Source: Protofrankia sp963555915
GTDB lineage: Bacteria; Actinomycetota; Actinomycetes; Frankiales; Frankiaceae
Direction: 5' to 3'
DNA: 27,053 nucleotides
Assembly: GCF_963555915.1 (NCBI RefSeq)
Contig: NZ_CAUVXL010000133.1
Location: forward strand, 1 to 27,053
The notes under the pieces were generated by a model. It searched no databases, was not told the origin of the DNA, and was given only the letters and a program-made list of their open reading frames with translations. This document shows, one piece after another, positions 6,146-13,837 of this stretch (positions are counted from its first letter, which is position 1; every line of letters begins with the position of its first letter). The translations under genes were made by a program, and so were the position numbers.

Positions 6146-7189
6146 GTGGGTGACCCCGGAACAAGTCATGCTCATGGGGCAGATGGTCATGGGGTGGCTG
6201 GCCACGAGAAGGACGGCCACGCGACGGATGGCCATGCAGGTCATACGCACGGCGTGACAGTGGACGCCGACCGACGCTGGTTGACGATCGCTCTTGGTCT
6301 CATCGGCGTCTACCTCGTCGGCGAGGTTGTCGTCGGCCTGCTCGCGCACTCGCTGGCACTGCTGTCGGATGCAGCCCATATGCTCACCGACGCGGCGTCG
6401 ATCGTGCTGGCGCTGGCGGCGCTGCGGATAGCGGCCCGGCCCGCCGGCGGCCCCTACACGTTCGGCCTGCGTCGGGTGGAGATTCTCTCCGCTCAAGCCA
6501 ACGGTCTCACGCTGCTCCTGCTCGCCGGCTGGCTCGGTTACGAGGCGGTCGCACGGCTGGTGTCACCGGGCCCGGTGGCCGGTGGGCTCGTCCTGAGCAC
6601 CGCGCTGGTCGGGGTGGCCGTCAACATTGCCGCAACCGCGGCGATCAGTCGAGCCAACCGGGCAAGCCTGAACGTCGAAGGCACCTTCCAGCACATCCTC
6701 ACCGATCTCTATGCGTTCGTCGCGACCGTGATAGCGGGCGTGATCATAATCATCACCGGATGGAACCGAGCCGACTCCATCGCCTCGGTCGTCGTCGTCA
6801 TCCTCATGATGAAAGCCGGTGTCGGCCTGCTGCGCGCCTCCGGACGGATCTTCCTCGAGGCCGCACCGGACGGGCTCGACCCGGACGGCATCGGTGCCGC
6901 GATGGCCCGCCGGCCCGGTGTCAGCGAAGTCCACGACCTCCACATCTGGCAGATCACCTCCAGCGAACCCGCGCTGTCCGCGCACGTCCTGGTGCACCCC
7001 GACGCCGACTGCCACGCCGTCCGCCGCGACCTGGACACCTGGCTGCGCGATGATCATCACATCGACCACACCACCCTCCAGGTCGACCACCTGGCCACCG
7101 ACACCCAGCGCGCACCCGGACAACCCGACCCACACTGCGTCACCCCGCACGGTAGGACGCACTACGCCTACGCCCCCCGGCCGACCTGA
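6146..7189 (+). CDS. Cation diffusion facilitator (CzcD/ZitB-like) metal exporter
   Basis: The 347-residue membrane protein exports divalent metal, probably zinc, cadmium or cobalt, in exchange for protons. Six membrane segments lie at about residues 45-215. The two CDF metal sites are visible as HxxxD: DAAHMLTD with His78 and Asp82 in TM2, and FQHILTD with His183 and Asp187 in TM5. Residues 8-35 form a His-Gly-Asp-rich tail, typical of zinc-type members. The C-terminal cytoplasmic domain contains VHDLHIW at about 269. The GTG start at 6146 is preceded by AAGGGAAGG six bases upstream. Two fluoride channel genes follow after a 61-base gap, so it may head an ion-detoxification operon. Confidence 0.93.
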   Translation: MGDPGTSHAHGADGHGVAGHEKDGHATDGHAGHTHGVTVDADRRWLTIALGLIGVYLVGEVVVGLLAHSLALLSDAAHMLTDAASIVLALAALRIAARPAGGPYTFGLRRVEILSAQANGLTLLLLAGWLGYEAVARLVSPGPVAGGLVLSTALVGVAVNIAATAAISRANRASLNVEGTFQHILTDLYAFVATVIAGVIIIITGWNRADSIASVVVVILMMKAGVGLLRASGRIFLEAAPDGLDPDGIGAAMARRPGVSEVHDLHIWQITSSEPALSAHVLVHPDADCHAVRRDLDTWLRDDHHIDHTTLQVDHLATDTQRAPGQPDPHCVTPHGRTHYAYAPRPT

Positions 7190-7198
7190 CCGCGCCAG

Positions 7199-7219
7199 GT
7201 AGTCAGTCATGCTGGCTAC
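7199..7219 (+). other. Small hairpin before crcB
   Basis: GTAGTCAG (7199-7206) can pair with CTGGCTAC (7212-7219) over a 5-base loop, using one G-T pair. It lies between the exporter stop and the crcB ribosome binding site. It could modulate readthrough, but it lacks the conserved fluoride-riboswitch sequences. Confidence 0.25.
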
Positions 7220-7250
7220 TGCCGTTGTCGCGCAGGTAGGGAGGGTGCGC

Positions 7251-7733
7251 ATGGTCGGCGAGCCGACCGATCCCGATGTCGATCTGCACATCCCCGCGCA
7301 GCGCCGGCCCGCGGCCCCTGCGCCGCTGCTAGCGGTGATCGCTGTCGGTGGTGCGCTGGGGGCGTGCACCCGTTACGGCGTGATGCTGCGCTGGCCCACC
7401 CCGCCCGGCGCGTTCCCGTGGGCCATGCTGGCGGTGAACACCGCCGGCTGCGCGTTGATCGGCGTGCTGATGGTAGTGATCACCGAGGTACGTACGGCGC
7501 ATCCGCTGGTACGGCCGTTCGTCGGCACCGGCGTCCTGGGCGGGTTCACGACGTTCTCCACCTATGCGGTCGACGCCGAACGGCTCGTGAACGGCGGACA
7601 CGCTGGTACGGCGTTGGCATATCTCGCGCTGACCATGGTGAGCGCGCTCGGCGCGGTCTGGGCCTCGGTCGAGGTCATCCGCAGTGTCATCCGCAGTGTC
7701 ATCCGCTATGTAGGCCGCAAGGCGGGCCGGTGA
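7251..7733 (+). CDS. crcB: CrcB/FluC fluoride channel, subunit 1
   Basis: The 160-residue protein forms half of a fluoride-selective channel that lets fluoride leave the cytoplasm. Motifs of the family are GGALGACTRYGVML, FPWAMLAVNTAGC with the conserved Asn, and GGFTTFSTYAVDAERL, which holds the phenylalanine-box and TTFST polar track. Four membrane segments are present. I chose ATG 7251 because AGGGAGGG lies six bases upstream; an ATG at 7209 would add 14 residues without a ribosome site. The N-terminal 25 residues are an extra polar extension. Near the C-terminus the 12-base unit GTCATCCGCAGT is repeated, giving VIRSVIRSVIR. The stop overlaps the next crcB start in GTGA, so the two subunits are coupled and probably form a heterodimer. 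Confidence 0.92.
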   Translation: MVGEPTDPDVDLHIPAQRRPAAPAPLLAVIAVGGALGACTRYGVMLRWPTPPGAFPWAMLAVNTAGCALIGVLMVVITEVRTAHPLVRPFVGTGVLGGFTTFSTYAVDAERLVNGGHAGTALAYLALTMVSALGAVWASVEVIRSVIRSVIRYVGRKAGR

Positions 7734-8104
7734 GCTGGCTGCTGGTGATCCTGGGTGCGATGGTCGGCGCGCCGGTGCGCTACCTGACCGACCGGGCGGT
7801 TCAGACCCGCCACGGCACGGTGTTCCCGTGGGGGACGTTCACCGTGAACGTGATCGCCAGTGGTGTCCTCGGTGTGGTCACCGGGGCGGTGAGCGCGGGG
7901 GCGGCGTCATCCCGGGTGGCGCTGCTGGTCGGTACCGGGCTGTGCGGGGCGTTGAGCACCTACTCGACGTTCTCCTACGAGACGTTGCGGCTCGCGCAGG
8001 ACGGTGCCCGGCTGCTCGCCGTGGCGAACGCCGTGGTCAGCGTGCTGGCTGCCGTCGGCGCCGCCGTCATCGGGATGGCGCTCGCCCGTGCGGCGTGGCA
8101 CTGA
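7730..8104 (+). CDS. crcB: CrcB/FluC fluoride channel, subunit 2
   Basis: A 124-residue second CrcB protein starts at a GTG overlapping the stop of the first by four bases. It shows GAMVGAPVRYLTD, FPWGTFTVNVIAS and CGALSTYSTFSYETLRL, with four membrane helices. Actinobacteria and Firmicutes often encode two unequal FluC chains that assemble in antiparallel orientation. Here the polar track reads STYSTF rather than TTFSTY in partner 1, so the two chains have diverged. No fluoride riboswitch consensus was found ahead of either gene; expression probably follows the upstream exporter promoter. Confidence 0.92.
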   Translation: MSWLLVILGAMVGAPVRYLTDRAVQTRHGTVFPWGTFTVNVIASGVLGVVTGAVSAGAASSRVALLVGTGLCGALSTYSTFSYETLRLAQDGARLLAVANAVVSVLAAVGAAVIGMALARAAWH

Positions 8105-8190
8105 GCCAGCCACAGGCCGTGGTGGTCACAAACGATGGGAAGACGGAGACGAAGACCTGCGGGATGTGTCAGGGCAGTGGAAAAGCATGA
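8095..8190 (+). CDS. Possible 31-residue CxxCxGxG peptide, coupled to the methyltransferase
   Basis: A short frame from GTG 8095 overlaps the end of the second crcB gene by 10 bases and ends in TGA that overlaps the next ATG (ATGA). It encodes a peptide ending TCGMCQGSGKA, a DnaJ-type CxxCxGxG half zinc site, preceded by TNDGKTETK. Coupling to the downstream gene and the cysteine motif argue for translation. The lack of a clear ribosome binding site and the very small size argue against it. The Asp-Gly pair is the sequence type attacked by isoaspartate methyltransferases, encoded next door. Only moderate support. Confidence 0.35.
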   Translation: MALSQPQAVVVTNDGKTETKTCGMCQGSGKA

Positions 8191-9245
8191 GCGGCCGGCC
8201 GGTGAAACGGGAGGACTTCATCCCGGATGAGGTGTGGGTCACCGGGGATGACGGGTTCTTCCTGGTCCCGCTGCGCCGGACGGAGGACCCGCTCCGGTGG
8301 TTGGAGGTATGCCGAAGCGATCAGGCGGTCACGATCCAGGTTGATGACGGGTCGGACAGGTTCGACGGAAAAGGGATCGTCCCGACCAGTTCGTGCAGTG
8401 CACCGTGGGTTGTCGATCGGATGCTGGATCTTCTCGATGTAGGTCCGGGGATGAGCGTGCTGGAGATTGGTACGGGCACGGGTTACAACGCGGCGTTGCT
8501 CGCGGCACGGGCTCATGCTGGTGCGGTGACGAGCGTGGAGGTGGACCCGGTGATTGCTGAGCGTGCACGCTCAGCGCTCGCTAGGGCGGGCCATGCAGTC
8601 ACCGTGATCACGGGTGATGGTACGGAAGGCTGGGTAGAGCGTGCACCGTATGACCGGCTGATAGCTACGGCATCGGTGTCTGTCGTGCCGCACGCCTGGG
8701 TGGAGCAGACCCGGGCGCGCGGGCGGATCGTGTTGCCGTTCGCAGGCATCTTTGATGGTGCGTTGGCGGTGCTACAGGTCGAGAGTGACGGAACGGCCTG
8801 GGGCAGGTTCTATGACACGGCTGGTTTCATGCGGCTGCGTAACCAGAGACCCGACCCGCACCTGTGGTGGATCGGCGAAGACGACGCGAACGTGAGAACG
8901 TCTGGCCGCTATCTGGATGCGCCGTTTCGGGACAGTACCGCCGGGTTTGTGGTGGGACTGTGGCTTCCTGGCTGCACCACGGGAAAAATCGAGGAAGGTG
9001 GTCCCGCGAAGACGCTTCTTCTTTCCCACACCCCGTCACAGTCGTGGGCTTCGCTGACGGCAGGCACAGGAAACCATGAGGTGACGCAATATGGGCCTCG
9101 GCATCTGTGGGATGAGCTGGAAGCGGCCTATGACTGGTGGATGGCCACTGGGCAGCCCACCCGTGAACGTTTCGGTCTGACAGTCGCCAGGAGCGGTCAG
9201 GCGTTCTGGCTGGACACCCCGGAGCAGACCCTCACCTGTTCATGA
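8187..9245 (+). CDS. Protein-L-isoaspartate O-methyltransferase-like protein with extra C-terminal domain
   Basis: The 352-residue protein has a PCMT-type N-terminal half: TSSCSAPWVVDRML at about residues 67-80 corresponds to the substrate-side region, VLEIGTGTGYN at 91-101 is SAM motif I, and SVEVDP at 116-121 is the acidic ribose-binding loop. The C-terminal 150 residues (LWWIGEDD, LWDELEAAYDWW) form a second domain not found in housekeeping PCMT. It is like those in actinobacterial PCMT-like enzymes that methylate peptide aspartates in lanthipeptide and graspetide pathways. ATG 8187 overlaps the stop of the small CxxCxGxG ORF, with GGAA upstream. Housekeeping repair and dedicated peptide modification are both possible. 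Confidence 0.85.
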   Translation: MSGRPVKREDFIPDEVWVTGDDGFFLVPLRRTEDPLRWLEVCRSDQAVTIQVDDGSDRFDGKGIVPTSSCSAPWVVDRMLDLLDVGPGMSVLEIGTGTGYNAALLAARAHAGAVTSVEVDPVIAERARSALARAGHAVTVITGDGTEGWVERAPYDRLIATASVSVVPHAWVEQTRARGRIVLPFAGIFDGALAVLQVESDGTAWGRFYDTAGFMRLRNQRPDPHLWWIGEDDANVRTSGRYLDAPFRDSTAGFVVGLWLPGCTTGKIEEGGPAKTLLLSHTPSQSWASLTAGTGNHEVTQYGPRHLWDELEAAYDWWMATGQPTRERFGLTVARSGQAFWLDTPEQTLTCS

Positions 9246-9451
9246 TCATCACTAGAAAACACCGTAGAGAAAGTGTGCGACAGACGACGGGCTCACGCGC
9301 GCCTTGCTGGTGACAGCCAGGTCAGGCGCCACGTGGCGTAACTGCGTGCCAGGGTCGCTCGGTTTTGGGCGGCGCGGTTGTCTGACTGAGCGGCACGCAT
9401 GCTCCACGTCCCATCCGGGGAAGCGGACCTGTGCCTGGTGCACACGGTGGC

Positions 9452-9790
9452 TCAGGCCGAGGCCGCGAGGCGCAGCCGGTCGCGGCGGCGGGCGAGCAGC
9501 CGGTCAGCGAGCGCGTCCGCGAGCTCGATGTCGTCCAGGGACACCCGGGTACGGTCCGCCACCTCGAGGATGGCCGCGAGTAGTTCGGCCGACAGGCGGG
9601 TGCGGTCAGCCACCCGGGCGACGCTCGGGGGCAGACCGGTAGGCCGGTTCGCCCGGAAGGCGTCGACGCCCGGGTTCGAGGGGTGCTGTTGGTGGCTCGA
9701 GTGCTGCTTCTGGCTGGAGCGGCGGGGCCGATTGCGCAGGTCCATGAACCCAGTGACGGGCCTGAGGGATCTGGAATCAACTCTTGACAT
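9452..9790 (-). CDS. Hypothetical protein
   Basis: The frame encodes about 112 residues from ATG 9790; it stays open upstream to a GTG at 9859 and could also start at ATG 9745. The first 40 residues are basic and Gln/His-rich (SSQKQHSSHQQHPS), which suggests low complexity or a wrong start. The last 70 residues look like a helical acidic/basic domain with two similar stretches, SVARVADRTRLSAELLAAI and ILEVADRTRVSLDDIELA. The repeated VADRTR suggests an internal duplication. No family recognised. It lies alone between a plus-strand methyltransferase and the minus-strand acyltransferase. Confidence 0.5.
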   Translation of the reverse strand: MSRVDSRSLRPVTGFMDLRNRPRRSSQKQHSSHQQHPSNPGVDAFRANRPTGLPPSVARVADRTRLSAELLAAILEVADRTRVSLDDIELADALADRLLARRRDRLRLAASA

Positions 9791-9902
9791 CGCCTGCCAC
9801 AGGCGGGTGCGTCTCTCCCCACAGGAGATCCCCAGGCTATCGGGAGATACGCACCGCACTGTCTACAGGGTTATCCACAATGTGAGGCCACTGTGATTCT
9901 TC

Positions 9903-10868
9903 TCACGATCCGCCGGAGTGCTGGGATGGCAGGCCGGGCCGGTCCCAGGGAGAGATCGTCCGGCTGTGTCCGACCGGTTCTGTCGACGCCCAGACCCGGC
10001 GCCAGTGGGCTGTGCGCGCGGACCGGGGAGGCGGAGCGCCGGCGGGCGCCGCATGCAGCGATTCCCACCACGAGGTCGTGTCCTCGGCCAGCAGCCGGGA
10101 GACCTCGGCGAAGATCCTGCCGGTGAAGGTGCGGAGGTCCTCGGTTGCCGGATCGGTTGTCGGGTACATCGGCCGACCGAAGCGGACCGATATCCCCGGC
10201 CTGCCCGGGCGGGTCCAGCCACGGCCACGCGGCATCGCGGCGAAGCTGCCGCGAATCGCGACCGGTACCACCGGAACCCCACAGGTGATCGCCAGATGGG
10301 CCGCACCGAACCGGAAGCGGGCGAGCTGGCCGTCCTTCGACCTCGTCCCCTCCGGAAAGATCACCAGATTCCAGCCGTCCGCGAGCAGGTCCGCGGGCGC
10401 TGTCGAGGCGGCACCCCCGCGGCGCTCGATCGGCACGGTCGCGAACAGGAAAGCCGTACCCAGGCCCCGCCACCAACTGCCGAAGAAGTAGTCGGCGGCC
10501 GCGGCCACGGCCGTGTGGTCCCGCAGCTTCCTCGGCAGTGTGCACAACAGCAGCGGAGCGTCCAGATGGCTTGAGTGGTTCGAGACGAAGACCGCGGGGG
10601 TCCGCAGCTCGTCCAGGGCGTCCAGTCCTGTCACCGACAGCGATAGATTCGCGTCCAGGAGTGGTCTCATCCCGGCCTCGAGGGCCACGATGCGGGCCGC
10701 CCGCATCGCTGGCGTGCGCGCCCACGCCGTCGGGAACTCCCTGGCCACCGCCGGCAGCTGGTGCGGCTCGGCGGAGCGCGGTACCGGCGGCCGGGCACCC
10801 CAGCGCCAGCCACGGGCCACCTCGCGCAGACCGACCCCGACTGGGCGGGCCGGGCGGGACGCCATCAC
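9903..10868 (-). CDS. Lysophospholipid acyltransferase, PlsC family
   Basis: The 321-residue protein has the acyltransferase catalytic motif NHSSHLD (HxxxxD form, His98 to Asp103) and the glycerol-phosphate binding motif FPEGTRS at 171-177. Further family blocks are VPIERR at about 145 and VPVVPVAIRG at about 215. It would move an acyl chain to the free position of a lysolipid or another alcohol at the membrane. The N-terminal 60 residues and the C-terminal 60 residues are extensions beyond the core. It begins with GTG-ATG that overlaps the stop of the LarA-like gene, so the two are translationally coupled and last in the four-gene minus-strand cassette. Confidence 0.9.
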   Translation of the reverse strand: MMASRPARPVGVGLREVARGWRWGARPPVPRSAEPHQLPAVAREFPTAWARTPAMRAARIVALEAGMRPLLDANLSLSVTGLDALDELRTPAVFVSNHSSHLDAPLLLCTLPRKLRDHTAVAAAADYFFGSWWRGLGTAFLFATVPIERRGGAASTAPADLLADGWNLVIFPEGTRSKDGQLARFRFGAAHLAITCGVPVVPVAIRGSFAAMPRGRGWTRPGRPGISVRFGRPMYPTTDPATEDLRTFTGRIFAEVSRLLAEDTTSWWESLHAAPAGAPPPRSARTAHWRRVWASTEPVGHSRTISPWDRPGLPSQHSGGS

Positions 10869-12439
10869 CGCACGTCCGCGATGACGTGCGGTGGAGAGTG
10901 CAGATACGTCATGGATGGATCGCGGCCCACCGTGCCCGACACCATCTCCAAGGCGTCCGCCAAGGTGGAGGCGGCCCGGAAACCCATCCGCGCGCAGGCG
11001 GCCCGGTCACCGCCGACCCACACGACATCCTCCAGGTGGTCCATGGCGTGCGCACCCCAGTACCACATGTAGAACGGATGCACGCCGTGGTAAGCGTGCG
11101 ATGTGCGGTACAGGTGGGTATACCAGGGGTCGGTCGCGTACTGTTTCTCGAAGGTGGCCTCAATGGTCGCCGGGTCGGTGGACTCGGCGAGAACCTCCTC
11201 GAAGAAGTCCACATACGACGGATGGTGCAGCTGGGAGAACTCCGGCGTCACCGGATGGTAGAGAATCATCGCTCCGCCGCGCCGGACCAGCGGTTGTCCC
11301 CGGTACATGTTGAAGAAATAACCGAGCCCGAGGCACATCGCGAGGATCGGGTTCATCACCGAGTTCACGTTGTACGGCCCCAGATAGGGCAGGCCCACGA
11401 CCAGCACGTCGCTCTGCCCGTTGACCTCGACGAGCTGCTGGCGGTGCACATTCGCGATCGTCTTGGCATGCACGGCCTCGGTCTCGCCGGCGTGCACGCC
11501 GGTCACCCCGTAGTCGGCCACGAGATCGTGGAAGAGCTTGCGGCGGGAGCGCACCGGCATGGCCGCGAGCCCCCGCGACATTCCGAACGCCATCGCCTGG
11601 TCGCGCACGGACCATTCCCATTCCCGCTTCATCAGAAAGCCGTAACGGGACGGGAACGACGCGTTGTTCACGGTCGTCTCCACCGTGAAGATCTTCAGGT
11701 GGTCGGCCAGCATCCGACCCATCCGCCATGCCGAGGAATGCATGGCGGAGCGGGTGTGGTCCATGAACGAACGCGAGTGCACCATTGTATGACTGTTGTG
11801 ATGGTGACGCAGGCTGTTGTAGGACGCGAGCCCGATCGGCACCGACTTGTGGCCACCGTCCATCGCCACCATGTTGATGTTGACGTAGACCAGCAGGTCG
11901 GACTCGGCGGCCCGCCGGTTGATCTCGACGTCCTCGCCGTTCTCGGTCAGGCCGATGTGGGTCAGGTTGTCCCTGTCCTCGGCGTCGTGGTTGTAGAGGT
12001 TGTTCGGCCAGAACGAGCGGAACACCCGCTCCCCGACGGCCCGTTCGATCTCGGCGGCGGTCATCCGGCGATGCAGTGCGTTCGCCACGATGAGTACCAC
12101 GTCGTCCACACCGACCTGCGCCGCGATCGTCAGCACCTGCTCGATCACCCGCTGGCGGATGTCGGGCCGGCGCATCGGCGGCAGCGGGAGCGACAGGTCG
12201 TCGAAGGCGATCGTCAGACGCATCCCCGGCCGAAGCAACGCCCGCAGCGGCTCGCTGTTCTCGGGCTCGGCCAACGCCCGGCTGATCGCCGCGTCCACGT
12301 CGGCCAGCTCCGGCAGCGACTCCGGCGGGTAGAGCACCCGGGTGCCGAGCGGGAAGCGTTCCAGCCCGAACCCCTCACCCTGGTGTACGAGAAGCGGAGG
12401 AGTCCGCTCATCGACCTCGAGCACGAACCCCGGTCTCAC
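10865..12439 (-). CDS. LarA-like (DUF2088) nickel-pincer racemase family protein
   Basis: The 524-residue protein belongs to the lactate-racemase LarA superfamily, whose founders use a nickel-pincer nucleotide bound covalently to lysine. Visible correspondences are IAFDDLSLPLPP at 78-88 (equivalent of the DxTRPxP strand), ALHRRMT with His123, the HDAEDRDNLTHIGLT block at 151-164, and DGGHK with Lys198 as the likely cofactor lysine. A His-rich stretch RHHHNSH follows at 211. The arginine of DxTRP appears replaced by leucine, so substrate handling probably differs from lactate racemase. No LarB, LarC or LarE gene for cofactor synthesis is in the window. GTG start with AGGGGAT upstream. Substrate unknown; context suggests a 2-hydroxy- or hydroxyacyl compound in lipid metabolism. 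Confidence 0.8.
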   Translation of the reverse strand: MRPGFVLEVDERTPPLLVHQGEGFGLERFPLGTRVLYPPESLPELADVDAAISRALAEPENSEPLRALLRPGMRLTIAFDDLSLPLPPMRRPDIRQRVIEQVLTIAAQVGVDDVVLIVANALHRRMTAAEIERAVGERVFRSFWPNNLYNHDAEDRDNLTHIGLTENGEDVEINRRAAESDLLVYVNINMVAMDGGHKSVPIGLASYNSLRHHHNSHTMVHSRSFMDHTRSAMHSSAWRMGRMLADHLKIFTVETTVNNASFPSRYGFLMKREWEWSVRDQAMAFGMSRGLAAMPVRSRRKLFHDLVADYGVTGVHAGETEAVHAKTIANVHRQQLVEVNGQSDVLVVGLPYLGPYNVNSVMNPILAMCLGLGYFFNMYRGQPLVRRGGAMILYHPVTPEFSQLHHPSYVDFFEEVLAESTDPATIEATFEKQYATDPWYTHLYRTSHAYHGVHPFYMWYWGAHAMDHLEDVVWVGGDRAACARMGFRAASTLADALEMVSGTVGRDPSMTYLHSPPHVIADVR

Positions 12440-12500
12440 CTGTGCGATCCCCTAACACGCGGTTGCGGCCGGGCGACACTGCCGTCGCCAGCCGCCATCC

Positions 12501-12536
12501 AGTGAACGTCGTAGTGAACGTCCCAGTGAACAGATC
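12501..12536 (-). repeat. Three 12-bp direct repeats before the LarA-like gene
   Basis: AGTGAAC begins at 12501, 12513 and 12525, an exact 12-bp spacing; on the gene's strand this reads GTTCACT three times. The block lies in the only real gap of the cassette (12440-12550), about 60 bases upstream of the LarA-like start, and the repeats fall on nearly the same face of the DNA. It looks like a protein binding array and would allow separate control of the LarA-PlsC pair. Confidence 0.5.
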
Positions 12537-12550
12537 TCACCCTTGCCCCA

Positions 12551-13837
12551 TCACGCCGCCGTCAGGTCGAAGGCGACCTTGACCGCGCCGAGACGCCCTG
12601 CGCCGAGCGCGTGGTCCAACGCGTCCCGCCAACGGTCCAACGGGTAGGTCGCCGACACAACCCCGTCCAGCGGGGCAGTTGCCGCGAGCTCCAGTGCCCG
12701 GACGAAGTCCGGACGATCCGACGCCGGGTCCTCCGGCCGCTGCGCGGGTCCGTCCGCGGGTCCGTCCGCGGGTCCGTCCGCGGGCCGGGGTCGACCGACG
12801 CTGGAGGCGTAGGTACCCACCAGCTCCAGTTCCCGGAACCACAGCGGGGTCAGATCGACCGAACCGGTGGGAACCCCCGACAGGACCACCCGCCCACCGG
12901 CACGGGTGACGCGCAGCGCCGTCGACAGCGACGAAGCGCTGCCGGCGCAGTCGATCGCGACGTCCACACCGCCGAGCAGATACGGCGGCCCGACGTCCGG
13001 CTCCAGTTTGAGCGCACGGGTACCGCGACGCACGCCGCCGACCGCGGACGCAGGGGGCAGAATCTCATCCGCTCCGAACCGCCGCGCCAGCTCCACCTGA
13101 TGACGGTGCTTGGCCACGACCGTGACCAGGCCGGCCCTGGTGTAGGCGCGCAGCGCCAGCAAGGTCAACAACCCCACCGAACCGGCGCCGATGATCAGAA
13201 CCCGATCGCCGTCGGCGACCCGGGCCCGCAGCGCGGTGTGCACGGCGCACGCAAGCGGCTCGACCAGTACCGCCCGCTCGTCGGGCAGGTCCGCCGGCAC
13301 CGGGTACAGCTGCGAACGGTGGGCGACCAGCGCCCGGCTCCACCCGCCGCCGGTCTGCGCGCAGGAGCCGGTCTGCAGCCCGGGGGACAGGTGACCGGAG
13401 GTGACCCGATCGCAGCGGCTGGTGTGTCCGGCGGCGCAGCCGGCACAGGCCGCGACGCCCCGGGCCGCGCAGCCCAGGACCGGGTCGAGTACCACCCTGC
13501 TGCCAGCCGGCAACTCGGTGCCGTCCTCAAGGGTCACATCCGTCTGGGTGTCGGCCACGATCTCATGCCCGGGGACGAAGGGCATGGACACCAGGGACGT
13601 GAAGTAGAACGACGACTGGCCGGTGACGGTGGCGAGGTCCGAACCGCAGATCCCCGACAGCCGTGGACGGATCGTGACCCATCCCTCGCCCGGCAGGGCC
13701 GGGACGGGCCCGTCGGTCAACCGCAGCGGCGCCGTCGTCGTCGCCGCGGCGCCGGCCAGGGCGGGCAGCCGACCCGACACCGCCCGGGTGGCCAGGTAGC
13801 GGGGCATGGAACGGTACAGCTCCAACGCGCGGCTCAC
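12551..13837 (-). CDS. Zinc-dependent alcohol dehydrogenase (MDR family)
   Basis: The 428-residue medium-chain dehydrogenase has the catalytic zinc ligands Cys64 (GICGSD) and His91-Glu92 (PGHE). The structural zinc cysteines are at 123, 131, 134 and 142, and the nucleotide-binding motif IGAGSVG at 216-222. It would interconvert an alcohol and an aldehyde or ketone with NAD(P). Its GTG start overlaps the stop of the acyl reductase gene in GTGA, which makes it a natural partner for an aldehyde or alcohol formed by that enzyme. Near the C-terminus, after SSVGRPRP, a DGPA repeat inserts about 25 residues compared with the compact family core, generated by a 12-bp tandem repeat. Substrate not deducible. 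Confidence 0.9.
   Translation of the reverse strand: MSRALELYRSMPRYLATRAVSGRLPALAGAAATTTAPLRLTDGPVPALPGEGWVTIRPRLSGICGSDLATVTGQSSFYFTSLVSMPFVPGHEIVADTQTDVTLEDGTELPAGSRVVLDPVLGCAARGVAACAGCAAGHTSRCDRVTSGHLSPGLQTGSCAQTGGGWSRALVAHRSQLYPVPADLPDERAVLVEPLACAVHTALRARVADGDRVLIIGAGSVGLLTLLALRAYTRAGLVTVVAKHRHQVELARRFGADEILPPASAVGGVRRGTRALKLEPDVGPPYLLGGVDVAIDCAGSASSLSTALRVTRAGGRVVLSGVPTGSVDLTPLWFRELELVGTYASSVGRPRPADGPADGPADGPAQRPEDPASDRPDFVRALELAATAPLDGVVSATYPLDRWRDALDHALGAGRLGAVKVAFDLTAA
12744..12786. repeat. 12-bp tandem repeat inside the alcohol dehydrogenase gene
   Basis: The unit GCGGGTCCGTCC occurs three times in a row plus a partial fourth. Translated on the gene strand it gives repeated Asp-Gly-Pro-Ala. 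Being a multiple of three, its copy number can change without breaking the frame. Confidence 0.8.

Noticed and set aside
7190..7250. Possible fluoride riboswitch ahead of crcB
   Set aside because: Only a short imperfect hairpin is present; the conserved riboswitch core and pseudoknot sequences are not seen.
9246..9451. Possible short genes between the PCMT-like gene and the hypothetical gene
   Set aside because: Only shadow frames without start signals; nothing to support a gene or RNA.
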